From: an uncultured Mycoplasmatota bacterium
Lineage (GTDB): Bacteria > Bacillota_I > Bacilli_A > RF39 > UBA660
DNA: 52,530 bases
NCBI GenBank assembly: GCA_900547465.1
Contig: URHJ01000005.1
Coordinates: 1-52,530 of the forward strand
Reading direction: 5' to 3'
Shown here: in pieces, positions 17,201 to 25,150 of the stretch
Layout of the letters: each line of letters opens with the position of its first letter
Numbering within the stretch: the first letter of the stretch is position 1
Notes under the pieces: model-generated
Seen by the model: only the letters and a program-made list of their open reading frames with translations
The model's database searches: none
What the model was told of the DNA's origin: nothing
Program-made: the position numbers and the translations under genes

Positions 17201-18891
17201 AAATCTCTAACCATCTTATAATCATCAGTTAAAATAACATAATAAGGTTCATAACTAAGGTAAGATATATCACTACGGTTAGCTTCACCTATTTCAGCAC
17301 GATGTCTAAACTCCTTTTCTAAATATAAAGAAATTTCCTTCATATCATCTATATTAGTAGCATAAAACCTAATAGATTTATCATTATTAAAGCAATGAGG
17401 TAAAACCTTCAAATAATCCCACTTAGAATCATTTTTATCATTAGTAAGAACTACTATTTTTAAATCTTGATAACTATGAAAAGCCATCATCTGTAATAAT
17501 AAACCTTCTATAAAACTTTGTTTTTGTCTACCTTCACCTATAATAGCTGTAATATAATTTTTTACGAATGACAAAGAAATAGGTACATCAACGAGCATAC
17601 GTGATTCTGAAGCAACTTTATAAACAAATTCTCTTAAGTCATCTTCCTCTAACATAAATCTTTCTTCAGGAAATCTTATTTCACCCTCTAATTCGCAAGA
17701 ACCAATTCCCAAACGTAAATCTAAAAAGTCATCTTGCTTAATTTCTCTTTCCCATAAATTTCTTTTTTTATTCATAACAATATTTTCAACTACATCTAAA
17801 GGTAAATAATTATCAATTAATATTTGTCTTTGAATTTTCATTTGAGCAATTATATCTTGATGTTTTTCTTCAACATACTTACGATACTTATCTTGACGTG
17901 TTTTTTCTCTTTTTAATTGTTGTTTTTTTTGATAATTATTAGAAAGCAACGGCCATAATATAGTTGATAAAAGCATAGCAAGAGCCATAATAAGTGTAGG
18001 CATCGCACTATTAATATTCTGTGTTCCATTCATAACACCATTAATTGAAGAATAACCAAACATAACTGAACTCATGGACATAGTAAGCATAGGACCAACT
18101 GTATAAATCATTGGCATTTCATTTGGAGTTTCTTTAGCTGGAGGATCTTCAACTATAATTTGAACAGGTTCTATCTTAGATTTAAAACGAGGTGAACGAA
18201 AGAAATAATCATTTTCATGAAAAAATTCTATGTTTTCATCTTCTACAGTTTCTGAAGCAATTTGTTTTTGAACAATAGGGTCCATTACTTCAAAAGTATT
18301 ATTATCATATTGAATTAAATTACTAATATTATTAATAACTATAAAATTACCCATAATTATTATTTTAAGACCAAGAATAAAAATAATATCCCCATATTCT
18401 AGCTTTTTACTAACAGTAGCATAATTATTAACATAAGTACCATATTTACTAGTCAAATCTTGTACAAACCAAATTCCATCTTTATATATAAGTTTAGCAT
18501 GTTGTTTAGAAAGTAATGGATATTTATATTGAATATGACAATTACTATCATTACCAATTACAAATTCACCATTACGTAAAACCTTAAGTTTAATAAGATC
18601 AGAATCAAAAGATGGAGAACAATATAAAATAACAAACTCATTATCCGTACTAATTTTCAAAAAGTATAAATTGTAGTCTTTTAAATAAGCAGATTCAATT
18701 TCTTCATTACCAGACATAATTTTAGTTTCAAAATCACTTTTAATTTTCCACATACCATCTTCTGCTTCTACATTTATCAAATTTCTGACATTCCCCAAAT
18801 GATCATCATCAGTAATCCAATAATTACCAGATACCTTACTAGGCAAAGAAAAATTATAAATCTTAGTTCTTTTAATAAGTCTAATAATCAC
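14296..18891 (-). CDS. essC: EssC-like FtsK/SpoIIIE ATPase of a type VII secretion system
   Basis: About 1531 residues, the size of T7SSb EssC. Counting from the GTG at 18900: a diverged first FHA-like domain at about 10-95, a second FHA at 105-185 (IGNDSN, SKQHAKL, SKYGTYVNN), two membrane spans at about 264-284 and 300-320, then ATPase domains. The first has Walker A GMTGSGKS (718-725) and LFIISDEFAEL (about 834-845); the second has GSTGSGKE (1066-1073) with VINNYEAF, an Asn replacing the usual Asp; the third, about 1340-1534, has no P-loop. EssC is the motor and substrate-recognition hub of the system. GTG 18891 is preferred because GGGGTGA stands 5 bases before it; 18900 is the alternative. 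Own promoter at 18939-18967. EssB, EsaA and EssA are not in the window. Confidence 0.9.
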   Translation of the reverse strand: MIIRLIKRTKIYNFSLPSKVSGNYWITDDDHLGNVRNLINVEAEDGMWKIKSDFETKIMSGNEEIESAYLKDYNLYFLKISTDNEFVILYCSPSFDSDLIKLKVLRNGEFVIGNDSNCHIQYKYPLLSKQHAKLIYKDGIWFVQDLTSKYGTYVNNYATVSKKLEYGDIIFILGLKIIIMGNFIVINNISNLIQYDNNTFEVMDPIVQKQIASETVEDENIEFFHENDYFFRSPRFKSKIEPVQIIVEDPPAKETPNEMPMIYTVGPMLTMSMSSVMFGYSSINGVMNGTQNINSAMPTLIMALAMLLSTILWPLLSNNYQKKQQLKREKTRQDKYRKYVEEKHQDIIAQMKIQRQILIDNYLPLDVVENIVMNKKRNLWEREIKQDDFLDLRLGIGSCELEGEIRFPEERFMLEEDDLREFVYKVASESRMLVDVPISLSFVKNYITAIIGEGRQKQSFIEGLLLQMMAFHSYQDLKIVVLTNDKNDSKWDYLKVLPHCFNNDKSIRFYATNIDDMKEISLYLEKEFRHRAEIGEANRSDISYLSYEPYYVILTDDYKMVRDLDIIKDVAAQEVNLGFSLIIVSPRITNLPNECSTFISIGDQKSGVFENELVSNKQKEFVADVLPNLNIYSCAKMLANIPIEMEQEEKNIPSTVTFLEMYNIGMIEQLNILNRWKNNDPTKTLQVPIGLDKNGDQFKLDLHEKFYGPHGLVAGMTGSGKSELIISYILSMAVNFSPYEVSFVLIDYKGGGLAGAFENKNTGVKLPHLAGSITNLDTIEMSRALASIQSELKNRQRKFNIARDNLNESTIDIYKYQRLYREGKVNEPIPHLFIISDEFAELKDQQPEFMDQLISTARIGRSLGVHLILATQKPSGVVDDQIWSNSKFKICLKVQDRSDSMDMIKRPDAAALKNPGRFYLQVGYNELFALGQSAWTGAQYYPTEKRKKKVDTAVDFIDNVGSVIKSFDSSNNFVQVQSQGEELPNIIKYIIKTAKDEGIAIPKLWLDRIPDVIYVEDLKRKYNFVSQPNQVNLVIGEYDDPDNQRQDILTLNLTVDGNTIIYGSTGSGKELLLSSIIYSSITNYNPDEINYYILDFGAETLKMFEKAPQVGGVLTSNDSEKIENLFKMIDEIIEERKKLFADYNGSYLFYLGHSNKKIPLVTIVINNYEAFIDTYDDYEDLILQYTREGAKYGVVFILSTSSTNAIRYRVRQNFKSNLVLQLNDYSDYTDVIQSRNRKYPSRAVGRGLIEKDGVYEFQTAYPYFEAQMSEYIKVICSRLKNICSGSAPKVPVLPEVVTISSVEEAIGKLSSVPVGINKNNLEIATMDFKNNPVSIISSLDYYAERNFFRTFVKLLKKIPYQKIVVIDAAKMFNSTDVSENYINSNFDSIAQVVGKRYKEQKEIYDKNNFDNNALKNNKRNTYVIFGISTFFSRISSDNKTDFCDALMHSRELEVDNFIIVDSADGLKSFAYDDWYKNAVDTSEGLWLGNGITDQYAIKLLTTPRELREEIPENFGYVVHKGKASLVKLVVK

Positions 18892-18938
18892 AAAAATCAC
18901 CCCAGCTTACACTACAAACACTTTCTATTCTAAGATTA

Positions 18939-18967
18939 ATTATAACCTTTTTTCAATGCATTTACAA
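18939..18967 (-). promoter_or_regulatory. Sigma-A-type promoter of the essC unit
   Basis: TTGTAA and TATAAT on the minus strand are separated by 17 bases. The essC start codon lies about 48 bases downstream of the -10, so essC-esaB and the two small genes can be transcribed apart from the upstream HopA1-like gene. Confidence 0.65.
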
Positions 18968-18987
18968 TATATATTTGGAATAATTCA

Positions 18988-20424
18988 TTACTTAGCAACA
19001 GAATTTTTTTTCAAAGAAGTATACTTTTGATAATTAGAAAAACAAGTATTAAAATTATTAATAGAATCATATGAAGAATATAATCCATCAACAATAGATG
19101 AAGAATACTTATAATTAAGATTAATTAAAGAACTTTTTAAAATATTTTTAGTTTTTATGCTATAAATATCTAAATTCTGCTGTAAAACAGTATCCATTAT
19201 GACATTATAAACATTTTCAGCATCTTCATTAAATGCATAATAATAATCATCATTAGTTATTGTAGAATCATTATTATTTCTATGTCTATTATAACTAGTA
19301 GCCATAATCCAAGTTTGAGCAAATTTTGCCTTAGCTACCATAAGTTCATCAGAACACAAAGAACCATCTTTTTCTAAAATACATTGACCTAATGCATTAT
19401 ACTTAATATTATAGTTATCATATATTCCTTTGATTGAATTTAACGAAAAGTCATATCTCGGATAGAAATCAAAAAAAGAATAGGTTTTCCCGATTTCGGA
19501 ATCATCTAAAAAAGGTTTTACTACATTCCTTTCCACACGACAAGAAGATGTATTATTCTTATGTAAATCTATTTCATCAATACATTTTAAAATAGAATTA
19601 TATACCAATTCTTTAAATTCTGCATTGCCATACTTTTTCTTAAAAATATTAAAAATTTTATTATCATATTCCACTTTAGACAATAAATAATCAGAACCTT
19701 TGATTAAATTACCATTATAGTCAAAATATTGAAATGGATTATCGTCTAAATATTTTTTAACAGCTTTTTCAATTCCATCAGAAAAAGACTTGGAAACAAC
19801 TGCTGAAAAAGATAAATGATCATCGCGTACTATATTATCTGCATACCCAATCCAAGAATTTATTTTTGATACTATCAAAGATGGTTCTTCACATCTAGAA
19901 ATAATATCAGGATGTTCATTTTCAAGCTCTTTTAATATTTCGATATTTCTATTTAAGTTCTTTGATGAAGAATAAATAACCATATTATCCTTTCTACCTA
20001 ATGATTCATTTCCAGCTATTTTAAAATAAAAAGGAATATCAACTTGTTTATATTTTTCATATAAATAAGAAGAAAATTTATGAATATCCTCATTTGCAAG
20101 ACATAAATACAATCTACAATCAATATCTTTCGATCTATATCCAACCTTACCAACTTCTTGAGAACGAACACTATACCATCCATTTTGACTAATCAAAGGA
20201 TGAACCCTCAAATTCAATCCAGTTTTTTTATAATCTTTATCAACTTTATCAATAAAATTTACAAAAGCATCAGTATCTATTTCTCCATTTTGATTGCATA
20301 AATCAACATTAATAATATTATATATTTGTTTATATGGTTCTATAAAATAACTAAATCTTTTATTAACATACAAATCTAAAACTTTAAAAATAACATTTTT
20401 ATCTACAATTGAACGTATATCCAT
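18988..20424 (-). CDS. HopA1-like protein next to essC
   Basis: 478 residues, no signal peptide or membrane span. Residues about 100-240 show the pattern of the HopA1 family: RLYLCLANEDIHKFSSYLYE, IPFYFKIAGNESLGRKDNMV, then IYSSSKNLNRNIEILKELE. In known members the basic residues after FYFK, an Arg-x-Asp, and a later Gly/Trp-rich strand line a pocket; here K-I-A, RKDN and SWIGYADN occupy those places. HopA1 is a type III effector of plant pathogens, and relatives occur in Firmicutes and in lanthipeptide clusters. The gene is 31 bases after cwlD and about 90 before essC, in the same direction. It could be a substrate or a cytoplasmic helper of the secretion system; its C-terminal 200 residues are unassigned. 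The resemblance is by eye and needs profile confirmation. Confidence 0.45.
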   Translation of the reverse strand: MDIRSIVDKNVIFKVLDLYVNKRFSYFIEPYKQIYNIINVDLCNQNGEIDTDAFVNFIDKVDKDYKKTGLNLRVHPLISQNGWYSVRSQEVGKVGYRSKDIDCRLYLCLANEDIHKFSSYLYEKYKQVDIPFYFKIAGNESLGRKDNMVIYSSSKNLNRNIEILKELENEHPDIISRCEEPSLIVSKINSWIGYADNIVRDDHLSFSAVVSKSFSDGIEKAVKKYLDDNPFQYFDYNGNLIKGSDYLLSKVEYDNKIFNIFKKKYGNAEFKELVYNSILKCIDEIDLHKNNTSSCRVERNVVKPFLDDSEIGKTYSFFDFYPRYDFSLNSIKGIYDNYNIKYNALGQCILEKDGSLCSDELMVAKAKFAQTWIMATSYNRHRNNNDSTITNDDYYYAFNEDAENVYNVIMDTVLQQNLDIYSIKTKNILKSSLINLNYKYSSSIVDGLYSSYDSINNFNTCFSNYQKYTSLKKNSVAK

Positions 20425-20455
20425 AAAAAGCCTCCTACCAATATAATTAATTATA

Positions 20456-21133
20456 TCATATTTTTTTTATATAATTAATTATCCCCTTAGAGATTGCGAT
20501 AGAAAACTTTTCTTGATAGTCAGATTTCTGTAACAAATATCTATCATCTGCATTAGATAAGAAACCACATTCCATCAAAACACCAACTGTATTAGTATGA
20601 TTATATAAAAATAAATTAGTTTTCTTTACTTCACGAGTTTTAATACCAGCATCTGTAAGTGATTCTGTTAAATTTAAAGCTAATTTATAGTTAAGTGGAT
20701 TGATTGTCGAATATAAAATTTCAGAGCCACCATAATAATAATCAGAATACCAATTCAAGTGTACTGATAAATATATGTCAGACTTTTTCGATTCTATATA
20801 ATTAATTCTTCTCTTTAAATCACTTCTTTTTTTTAGATAATCAGAATCTTTTGAAAAATCTACATCATCTTCTCTTAGTAAATAAACTGTTGCGCCAGCT
20901 TTTTCAAGTTGTTTCTTTAAAGACTTAGAAATTTCTAAATTTAAATCTTTTTCTAATAATTTCCCATATCTAGTACCCGGATCACGACCCCCATGACCAG
21001 GATCAATTGTAATAATAACCCCTTTCAATAACTTAGGCATTTTTTCTGCTTTTACATCATATTCATAAGAAATTAAGAAAAGTGAAATAAAAAATATCAA
21101 TAATAAAAGAATTTTATAATAAACCTTAATCAT
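20456..21133 (-). CDS. cwlD: CwlD-like N-acetylmuramoyl-L-alanine amidase (Amidase_3)
   Basis: 225 residues. An N-terminal hydrophobic anchor (ILLLLIFFISLFLISYEY) places the enzyme outside the membrane. The catalytic domain starts at ITIDPGHGGRDPGT with the first zinc His, continues with LEKDLNLEIS (zinc Glu), DIYLSVHLNWYSD (zinc His) and VGVLMECGFLSNADD with the catalytic Glu. All expected residues are present. In B. subtilis CwlD makes muramic-delta-lactam in the spore cortex, and cwlD sits downstream of rplM-rpsI as it does here, so the gene order supports orthology. Length (237 in B. subtilis) agrees. If sporulation is lost, it may serve as a general wall amidase. Confidence 0.85.
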   Translation of the reverse strand: MIKVYYKILLLLIFFISLFLISYEYDVKAEKMPKLLKGVIITIDPGHGGRDPGTRYGKLLEKDLNLEISKSLKKQLEKAGATVYLLREDDVDFSKDSDYLKKRSDLKRRINYIESKKSDIYLSVHLNWYSDYYYGGSEILYSTINPLNYKLALNLTESLTDAGIKTREVKKTNLFLYNHTNTVGVLMECGFLSNADDRYLLQKSDYQEKFSIAISKGIINYIKKI

Positions 21134-21163
21134 AGTTAATTATATGAAAATAAAATTATTTTA

Positions 21164-21454
21164 CTACTTTAATAACTTTTTCATATCATGAAAAGACTCT
21201 AACTTACCTTCCAACATTTTAAATATAGTATCAGCCCCTATAAAAGAAAATAATCCAACCCACAAACTATAAGCTATACTAAAGTCAGTAAATGTTAAAC
21301 AAAAACCTACACTAATAACCATATTTATAACAAAACTATAAATAACTAAGAATTTACTACTGTGAAATCCAATTTTCGTTTTTTGAATAAAAGAACAAGA
21401 TATAGCACTAATAACGATAGACACAAATAATATCTTCTTTAATATAATCTCCAT
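21164..21454 (-). CDS. Small three-span membrane protein (holin-like)
   Basis: 96 residues from ATG 21454, which has AGGTGA five bases upstream; a longer frame would start inside the rpsI terminator. Three hydrophobic segments (ILKKILFVSIVISAISC, LVIYSFVINMVISVGFCLTF, YSLWVGLFSFIGADTIF) and a charged C-terminus ending HDMKKLLK resemble small phage-holin-type proteins. It lies between rpsI and cwlD, where B. subtilis has ybaJ-ybaK, neither of which it resembles. A role in passage of amidase or wall turnover is conceivable but not supported beyond location. Confidence 0.5.
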   Translation of the reverse strand: MEIILKKILFVSIVISAISCSFIQKTKIGFHSSKFLVIYSFVINMVISVGFCLTFTDFSIAYSLWVGLFSFIGADTIFKMLEGKLESFHDMKKLLK

Positions 21455-21477
21455 AATATCACCTACTAAAGTATATG

Positions 21478-21507
21478 AAAAAGACACTGAATATATATCA
21501 GTGTCTT
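21478..21507 (-). terminator. Terminator of rplM-rpsI
   Basis: AAGACACTGA and TCAGTGTCTT form a perfect 10-base stem around a 7-base loop, followed by TTT on the minus strand. It lies 14 bases after the rpsI stop. Confidence 0.8.
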
Positions 21508-21520
21508 CAAAACAGTAATC

Positions 21521-21943
21521 TTATCTCTTACTAAATTGTGGAGCACGACGTGCTTTCTTTAAACCTGGTTTTTTACGTTCTTTCTTACGTGCATCTCTAG
21601 TAACAAATCCAGCAACTTTTAAAGTTTTACGGAAACTATTTTCACTATCAGCTGGTGTAGTCTTATCATAATCAAGTAAAGCTCTAGTAATACCTAAACG
21701 AGTAGCTCCAGCTTGTCCTGACATTCCTCCACCTTTAACTGTTACTTCGATATCAAACATTTCACGAGTATTAGTAATATCTAATGGTTGACATAAATCT
21801 AAAATTAATAATTTATCAGTAAAATATTCTTCTACATCACGACCATTAATAGTAATTTTTCCTGTTCCTGAAGTTAAACTAACACGTGCAACACTAGACT
21901 TTCTACGACCAGTACCAGTATAAACATTATTTTTCTTTGCCAT
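21521..21943 (-). CDS. rpsI: 30S ribosomal protein S9
   Basis: 140 residues. It opens with VYTGTGRRKSSVARV and ends with RKKPGLKKARRAPQFSKR, the basic C-terminal tail that reaches the decoding site tRNA; GGGMSGQAGATRLGITRAL is the central family signature. A short N-terminal extension (MAKKNN) is common in Mollicutes-like lineages. It follows rplM by 12 bases with an AGGAGG site, the universal rplM-rpsI pair. Confidence 0.97.
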   Translation of the reverse strand: MAKKNNVYTGTGRRKSSVARVSLTSGTGKITINGRDVEEYFTDKLLILDLCQPLDITNTREMFDIEVTVKGGGMSGQAGATRLGITRALLDYDKTTPADSENSFRKTLKVAGFVTRDARKKERKKPGLKKARRAPQFSKR

Positions 21944-21955
21944 ACTTTAACCCTC

Positions 21956-22387
21956 CTACTTAACCTCAAGCACTTCTGGCTTTTGAGCCTCATGCTTATG
22001 ATTTTCTCCTGCATATACAAATAATTTCTTGTACATTTGACGTCCTAAACGATTATGTGGAAGCATACCTTTAACAGCTCTTTCCATCATTTCTTCAGGA
22101 TATCTTTCTCTCATTTCTTTTGCAGTTCTTTCTCTTAAACCACCTTGATACATAGAATGGTTATAATAAATCTTCTTATCTTCCTTATTACCAGTTAAAA
22201 CAACCTTTTCAACATTAATAATAATGATATTGTCACCGCAATCAATATGTGGAGTATAAGTAGGTTTATGTTTTCCACGTAAATAAGTAGCAGCTAAAGT
22301 AGCAACTCTACCTAATGGTTTTCCAGCAGCATCAATTACATACCACTTACGATCTACTGTTTCTTTTTTTTGCATATAACTTTTCAT
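21956..22387 (-). CDS. rplM: 50S ribosomal protein L13
   Basis: 143 residues. WYVIDAAGKPLGRVATLAA and LRGKHKPTYTPHIDCGDNII are the L13 signatures, and GMLPHNRLGRQMYKKLFVYAG closes the core. L13 is an early-assembly protein of the large subunit. It heads the rplM-rpsI unit behind a structured leader (22388-22462) that probably provides L13 feedback control. Confidence 0.97.
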   Translation of the reverse strand: MKSYMQKKETVDRKWYVIDAAGKPLGRVATLAATYLRGKHKPTYTPHIDCGDNIIIINVEKVVLTGNKEDKKIYYNHSMYQGGLRERTAKEMRERYPEEMMERAVKGMLPHNRLGRQMYKKLFVYAGENHKHEAQKPEVLEVK

Positions 22388-22462
22388 ATTTCTTCTCCTT
22401 TTACTTAAATTAAGTTTTCCCAGGACTTAATTTATGTGGGGATAACAAATGTACCAATTAAG
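22388..22462 (-). promoter_or_regulatory. L13-type ribosomal protein leader
   Basis: On the minus strand the transcript has AAATTAAGT/ACTTAATTT, a perfect 9-base stem whose loop holds CCTGGGAAA. An upstream ATCCCCACA can pair with the loop TGGG, the pseudoknot arrangement described for L13 leaders in Firmicutes. The stem ends a few bases before the AAGGAGAAG ribosome binding site of rplM, so binding of L13 could block translation. The structure is seen; the regulatory use is inferred from the family. Confidence 0.65.
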
Positions 22463-22491
22463 ATTATACTAAAAATTTCTTTAAAAATCAA
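22463..22491 (-). promoter_or_regulatory. Promoter of rplM-rpsI
   Basis: TTGATT and TATAAT on the minus strand with a 17-base spacer. Confidence 0.75.
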
Positions 22492-22550
22492 CATATTTTT
22501 GTCATAATTTTGACTATTCAAGAAAATTAACAAGTATTTCAATAATGATA

Positions 22551-23294
22551 CTATTTTTTTATATAGTTTTTTCCCTCAATTCCACCAAATCTATTACGTT
22601 TTGTCGCAATTATCATGGATCTTAGTTGTTGCAATTGCTCTACATTTTCAACATTACTAACAATATCATCAAAACTAGGAAGATCATCAGTTTTATTCAT
22701 ACATTGATTAATAATTTTAGATGCTTCTCCATATTTTTTTAAATTTCTTTCTTGAGATATTTTTTCTACCTTTTTCAAATTATCTTCATCTTGCTTAAAT
22801 CTATAAATATTATAATTTTGAATATTTATACATTGAAAATTAATAATAGCTCCACCAATTTCTAACATCATTAATAAAGGTGCAAAAGGTACTTCAAAAA
22901 AAGATAACATACCAAAACAAGAAATTAAAAAAGCATTTTTTACCAAACCTCGTTTATGAACATTCTTATTCCAATTTAAATAATAAATAAAACCTAACGG
23001 ACGATTTATATCCATATGATAATTTATATTTTTTTCACAATTAAATTCTTTATGTACTAACATCTTATGCCTACGGTATTTTTCATTTATCATTTTTTTA
23101 TTGGCACTTGAATGAACCTTTTTAATTTCTTTCCTTCGCTTATAATCAAGAAATTTATCATAATAGTTCAAAAAATTAGGACAAACAAATTTTATCGTTT
23201 TATATTTTAAACCCTCAACCTTAAAAACTACTTTTTGAAATTTTTCCGCACCAAGTAACTTACATCTATTTATTTTATTTTTGTAATCATCCAT
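22551..23294 (-). CDS. Two-span membrane protein of unknown function (247 residues)
   Basis: The first 110 residues are strongly basic and rich in Lys/Tyr/Asn (YKRRKEIKKVHSSANKKMI), then two close hydrophobic segments follow (about 122-137 and 139-155: ISCFGMLSFFEVPFAPLLMMLEIGG in part), then a helical, charged C-terminus with VENVEQLQQLRSMI. Both ends therefore lie in the cytoplasm with a small membrane hairpin. I recognise no family. It is 20 bases downstream of the 101-residue gene and in the same direction as truA, so probably part of that operon. Confidence 0.55.
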   Translation of the reverse strand: MDDYKNKINRCKLLGAEKFQKVVFKVEGLKYKTIKFVCPNFLNYYDKFLDYKRRKEIKKVHSSANKKMINEKYRRHKMLVHKEFNCEKNINYHMDINRPLGFIYYLNWNKNVHKRGLVKNAFLISCFGMLSFFEVPFAPLLMMLEIGGAIINFQCINIQNYNIYRFKQDEDNLKKVEKISQERNLKKYGEASKIINQCMNKTDDLPSFDDIVSNVENVEQLQQLRSMIIATKRNRFGGIEGKNYIKK

Positions 23295-23314
23295 ACCAAT
23301 TCCCCCAATATAGA

Positions 23315-23620
23315 TTAAATAGATTTATTTTTATCACTTAATACTTTCACAACAGGACCATCCTGTTTCAAATCTAATTCCAGCTCCTTGTTATCTAATT
23401 TAACAATAAGTTCTTCTAATTGCTCATCAGACATTGATTCAATATAATTTTGAGCAAGTGTTATATTAACAGTATTATTAACCAATGACCCTGCTGTTGT
23501 CGCAGTAGAAGTCAAAGTTGTCATAGTATCACCAAAACCATCAGGCTCATCACCTAACAAAGTTACAGCACTATATGTAGTAGTCAACATTTCACTTACA
23601 CTTAAGTTAATTATTCCCAT
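23315..23620 (-). CDS. Small acidic hypothetical protein (101 residues)
   Basis: No membrane span or signal. The first half is Thr/Ser/Ala-rich (GDTMTTLTSTATTAGSLVNN), the second is an acidic helix (SMSDEQLEELIVKLDNKELE). It has a good AGGAGG site and lies 25 bases after truA. I do not recognise the family; the helical second half could mediate dimerisation. Confidence 0.55.
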   Translation of the reverse strand: MGIINLSVSEMLTTTYSAVTLLGDEPDGFGDTMTTLTSTATTAGSLVNNTVNITLAQNYIESMSDEQLEELIVKLDNKELELDLKQDGPVVKVLSDKNKSI

Positions 23621-23645
23621 ATGATTTCCTCCTATTTAATATATA

Positions 23646-24380
23646 TTAATTATAATTTACTTTTACCAAATATAATCCTTGAGAAGGAGCAGTCTTACCA
23701 TATTTAGATCTATCTCTACTGAGTAATATTTTTTCTACTTCTTCACAAGAAACCTTTTCTTCTCCAACTCTGATTAAAATACCAACCATATTTCTAACTT
23801 GATATCTCAAAAATCCATTACCATGAAATTTAATAATACAATGATCACCATCCTCAACAATTTCAGCAGAATAAATAGTTCTAACACAGTTTTCTTTTTC
23901 TTTATTATCTGTAACAAAAGCCCTAAAGTCATGCTCTCCTACAAATAATTTCAATGCCTCTCTCATCTTTGAAATATTGAGATGATAATTATACTGAAAA
24001 ACATAATTTCGCTCCATTGGTATATATTCTCCCAAGTTTATGTGATATTCATAAATCTTACTTTTAACATTATATCTAGCATGAAAATTATCAGCAACTT
24101 CATAAGTATTAATAACATGAATATCATCAGGTAAATTACTATTTAAAGCTCTCTTTAATTTATGAGGAGTAATTGTTATATCTAAATCAACATGAGCCCA
24201 TTGATCAAGTGCATGAACCCCTTTATCTGTCCTACCAGAAGAGTGAATAGAATGTTTTATTCCGTTGTTAACAATACAAACAGCTTTTTCTAATCTTTCT
24301 TGAATTGTATCCAAATTAGGTTGAATTTGATATCCACTATAATTAGAACCATCATAAGAAAAGTTAATTAAATATCTCAC
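23646..24380 (-). CDS. truA: tRNA pseudouridine(38-40) synthase TruA
   Basis: 244 residues. YDGSNYSGYQIQPN at the start, SSGRTDKGVHALDQ with the catalytic Asp, and FRYQVRNMVGILIRVG near the end are the TruA signatures. The enzyme makes pseudouridine at positions 38-40 of the tRNA anticodon arm. Its start overlaps the stop of the second EcfA-like gene. In Firmicutes truA normally follows ecfT; here that gene is absent, so truA directly follows ecfA2. Confidence 0.95.
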   Translation of the reverse strand: MRYLINFSYDGSNYSGYQIQPNLDTIQERLEKAVCIVNNGIKHSIHSSGRTDKGVHALDQWAHVDLDITITPHKLKRALNSNLPDDIHVINTYEVADNFHARYNVKSKIYEYHINLGEYIPMERNYVFQYNYHLNISKMREALKLFVGEHDFRAFVTDNKEKENCVRTIYSAEIVEDGDHCIIKFHGNGFLRYQVRNMVGILIRVGEEKVSCEEVEKILLSRDRSKYGKTAPSQGLYLVKVNYN

Positions 24381-25150
24381 TATTTCACCTTCTTATAAAT
24401 ATCTTTTATTAAATCTCTAATATCTTTAAAGTAACCTAGTTTAGTATTCTTTAAAGAATTAGCTCTATATGTAAACATAACTGTTTTAGGAATAGGAAGT
24501 CCATTCTTAATTAATATTTCTATATAATCATCAAAAACCTCTATTGTATCTCCACCAACAAAAAATTCATTTTTCTCAAAAATTATAACTTTTTTAGTTA
24601 ATGCATAAATATCATCAACATCATAGCATCTAATAAAAAATGTTTTATTATATTGTTCTGCCAACTGACTTAATATATTAATAACAAATTTAGTAGTTTT
24701 CAAATCAAGACCTTCAAAAAAATTATCAAAAACAATCATATTAGGATTAGATAATAAACTAATCGCAAATAATACAAGTCTCTGTTCTGACAAAGAAAGT
24801 AATGATATCTTTTTATTTAAATATTTAGAATCAAGACCAACTATTTTCAAAGAATCTTTAATCTTTTTGTTATAATCTTTTATAACCAAAAATTGATTTA
24901 TTAAAGAATACTTCATATATTCATATACAGATAAGTTAAGATAATCATCACAAATATATGATTCTACAAAACTAATTTTCTTTCTAAAGGCTCTTGTTTC
25001 AGTTTTATTTAATTTTTTAGAATCAACTGTAATAACTGGCTTATTAAATAGTAAGTTTTCTAAATAATTATAAAAATATCTATCTTCATCAATAACACCA
25101 ATAATATTACCAGCTTCTATTTCTATATCTTTTTCAAACTTTATTTCCAT
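24380..25150 (-). CDS. Degenerate EcfA2-like ABC ATPase homologue without a P-loop
   Basis: 256 residues, family length. The ABC plan is visible but catalytic parts are lost. Where Walker A should be (18-26) the sequence is GVIDEDRYF, without Gly-Lys-Ser/Thr. The Q-loop glutamine is Glu (SFVESY), the LSGGQ signature is LSLSEQ (118-123), the Walker B glutamate after Asp142 is Asn143 and the switch histidine is replaced (CYDVDD). The D-loop-like EGLDL remains. The EcfA2 identity comes from position (after EcfA1, before truA) and from the C-terminal GLPIP segment. The uninterrupted frame and good ribosome binding site argue against a simple pseudogene. It may form a non-hydrolytic dimer with its neighbour, the transporter EcfT being absent. 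Confidence 0.72.
   Translation of the reverse strand: MEIKFEKDIEIEAGNIIGVIDEDRYFYNYLENLLFNKPVITVDSKKLNKTETRAFRKKISFVESYICDDYLNLSVYEYMKYSLINQFLVIKDYNKKIKDSLKIVGLDSKYLNKKISLLSLSEQRLVLFAISLLSNPNMIVFDNFFEGLDLKTTKFVINILSQLAEQYNKTFFIRCYDVDDIYALTKKVIIFEKNEFFVGGDTIEVFDDYIEILIKNGLPIPKTVMFTYRANSLKNTKLGYFKDIRDLIKDIYKKVK

Noticed and set aside
20702..20712. TTGTCGAA within cwlD as a second Spo0A box
   Set aside because: It is inside a coding region, lacks the full consensus and is far from any start.
22505..22545. Terminator for the 247-residue gene
   Set aside because: Only a five-base stem with mismatches is present and it lies upstream of the gene, not after its stop.
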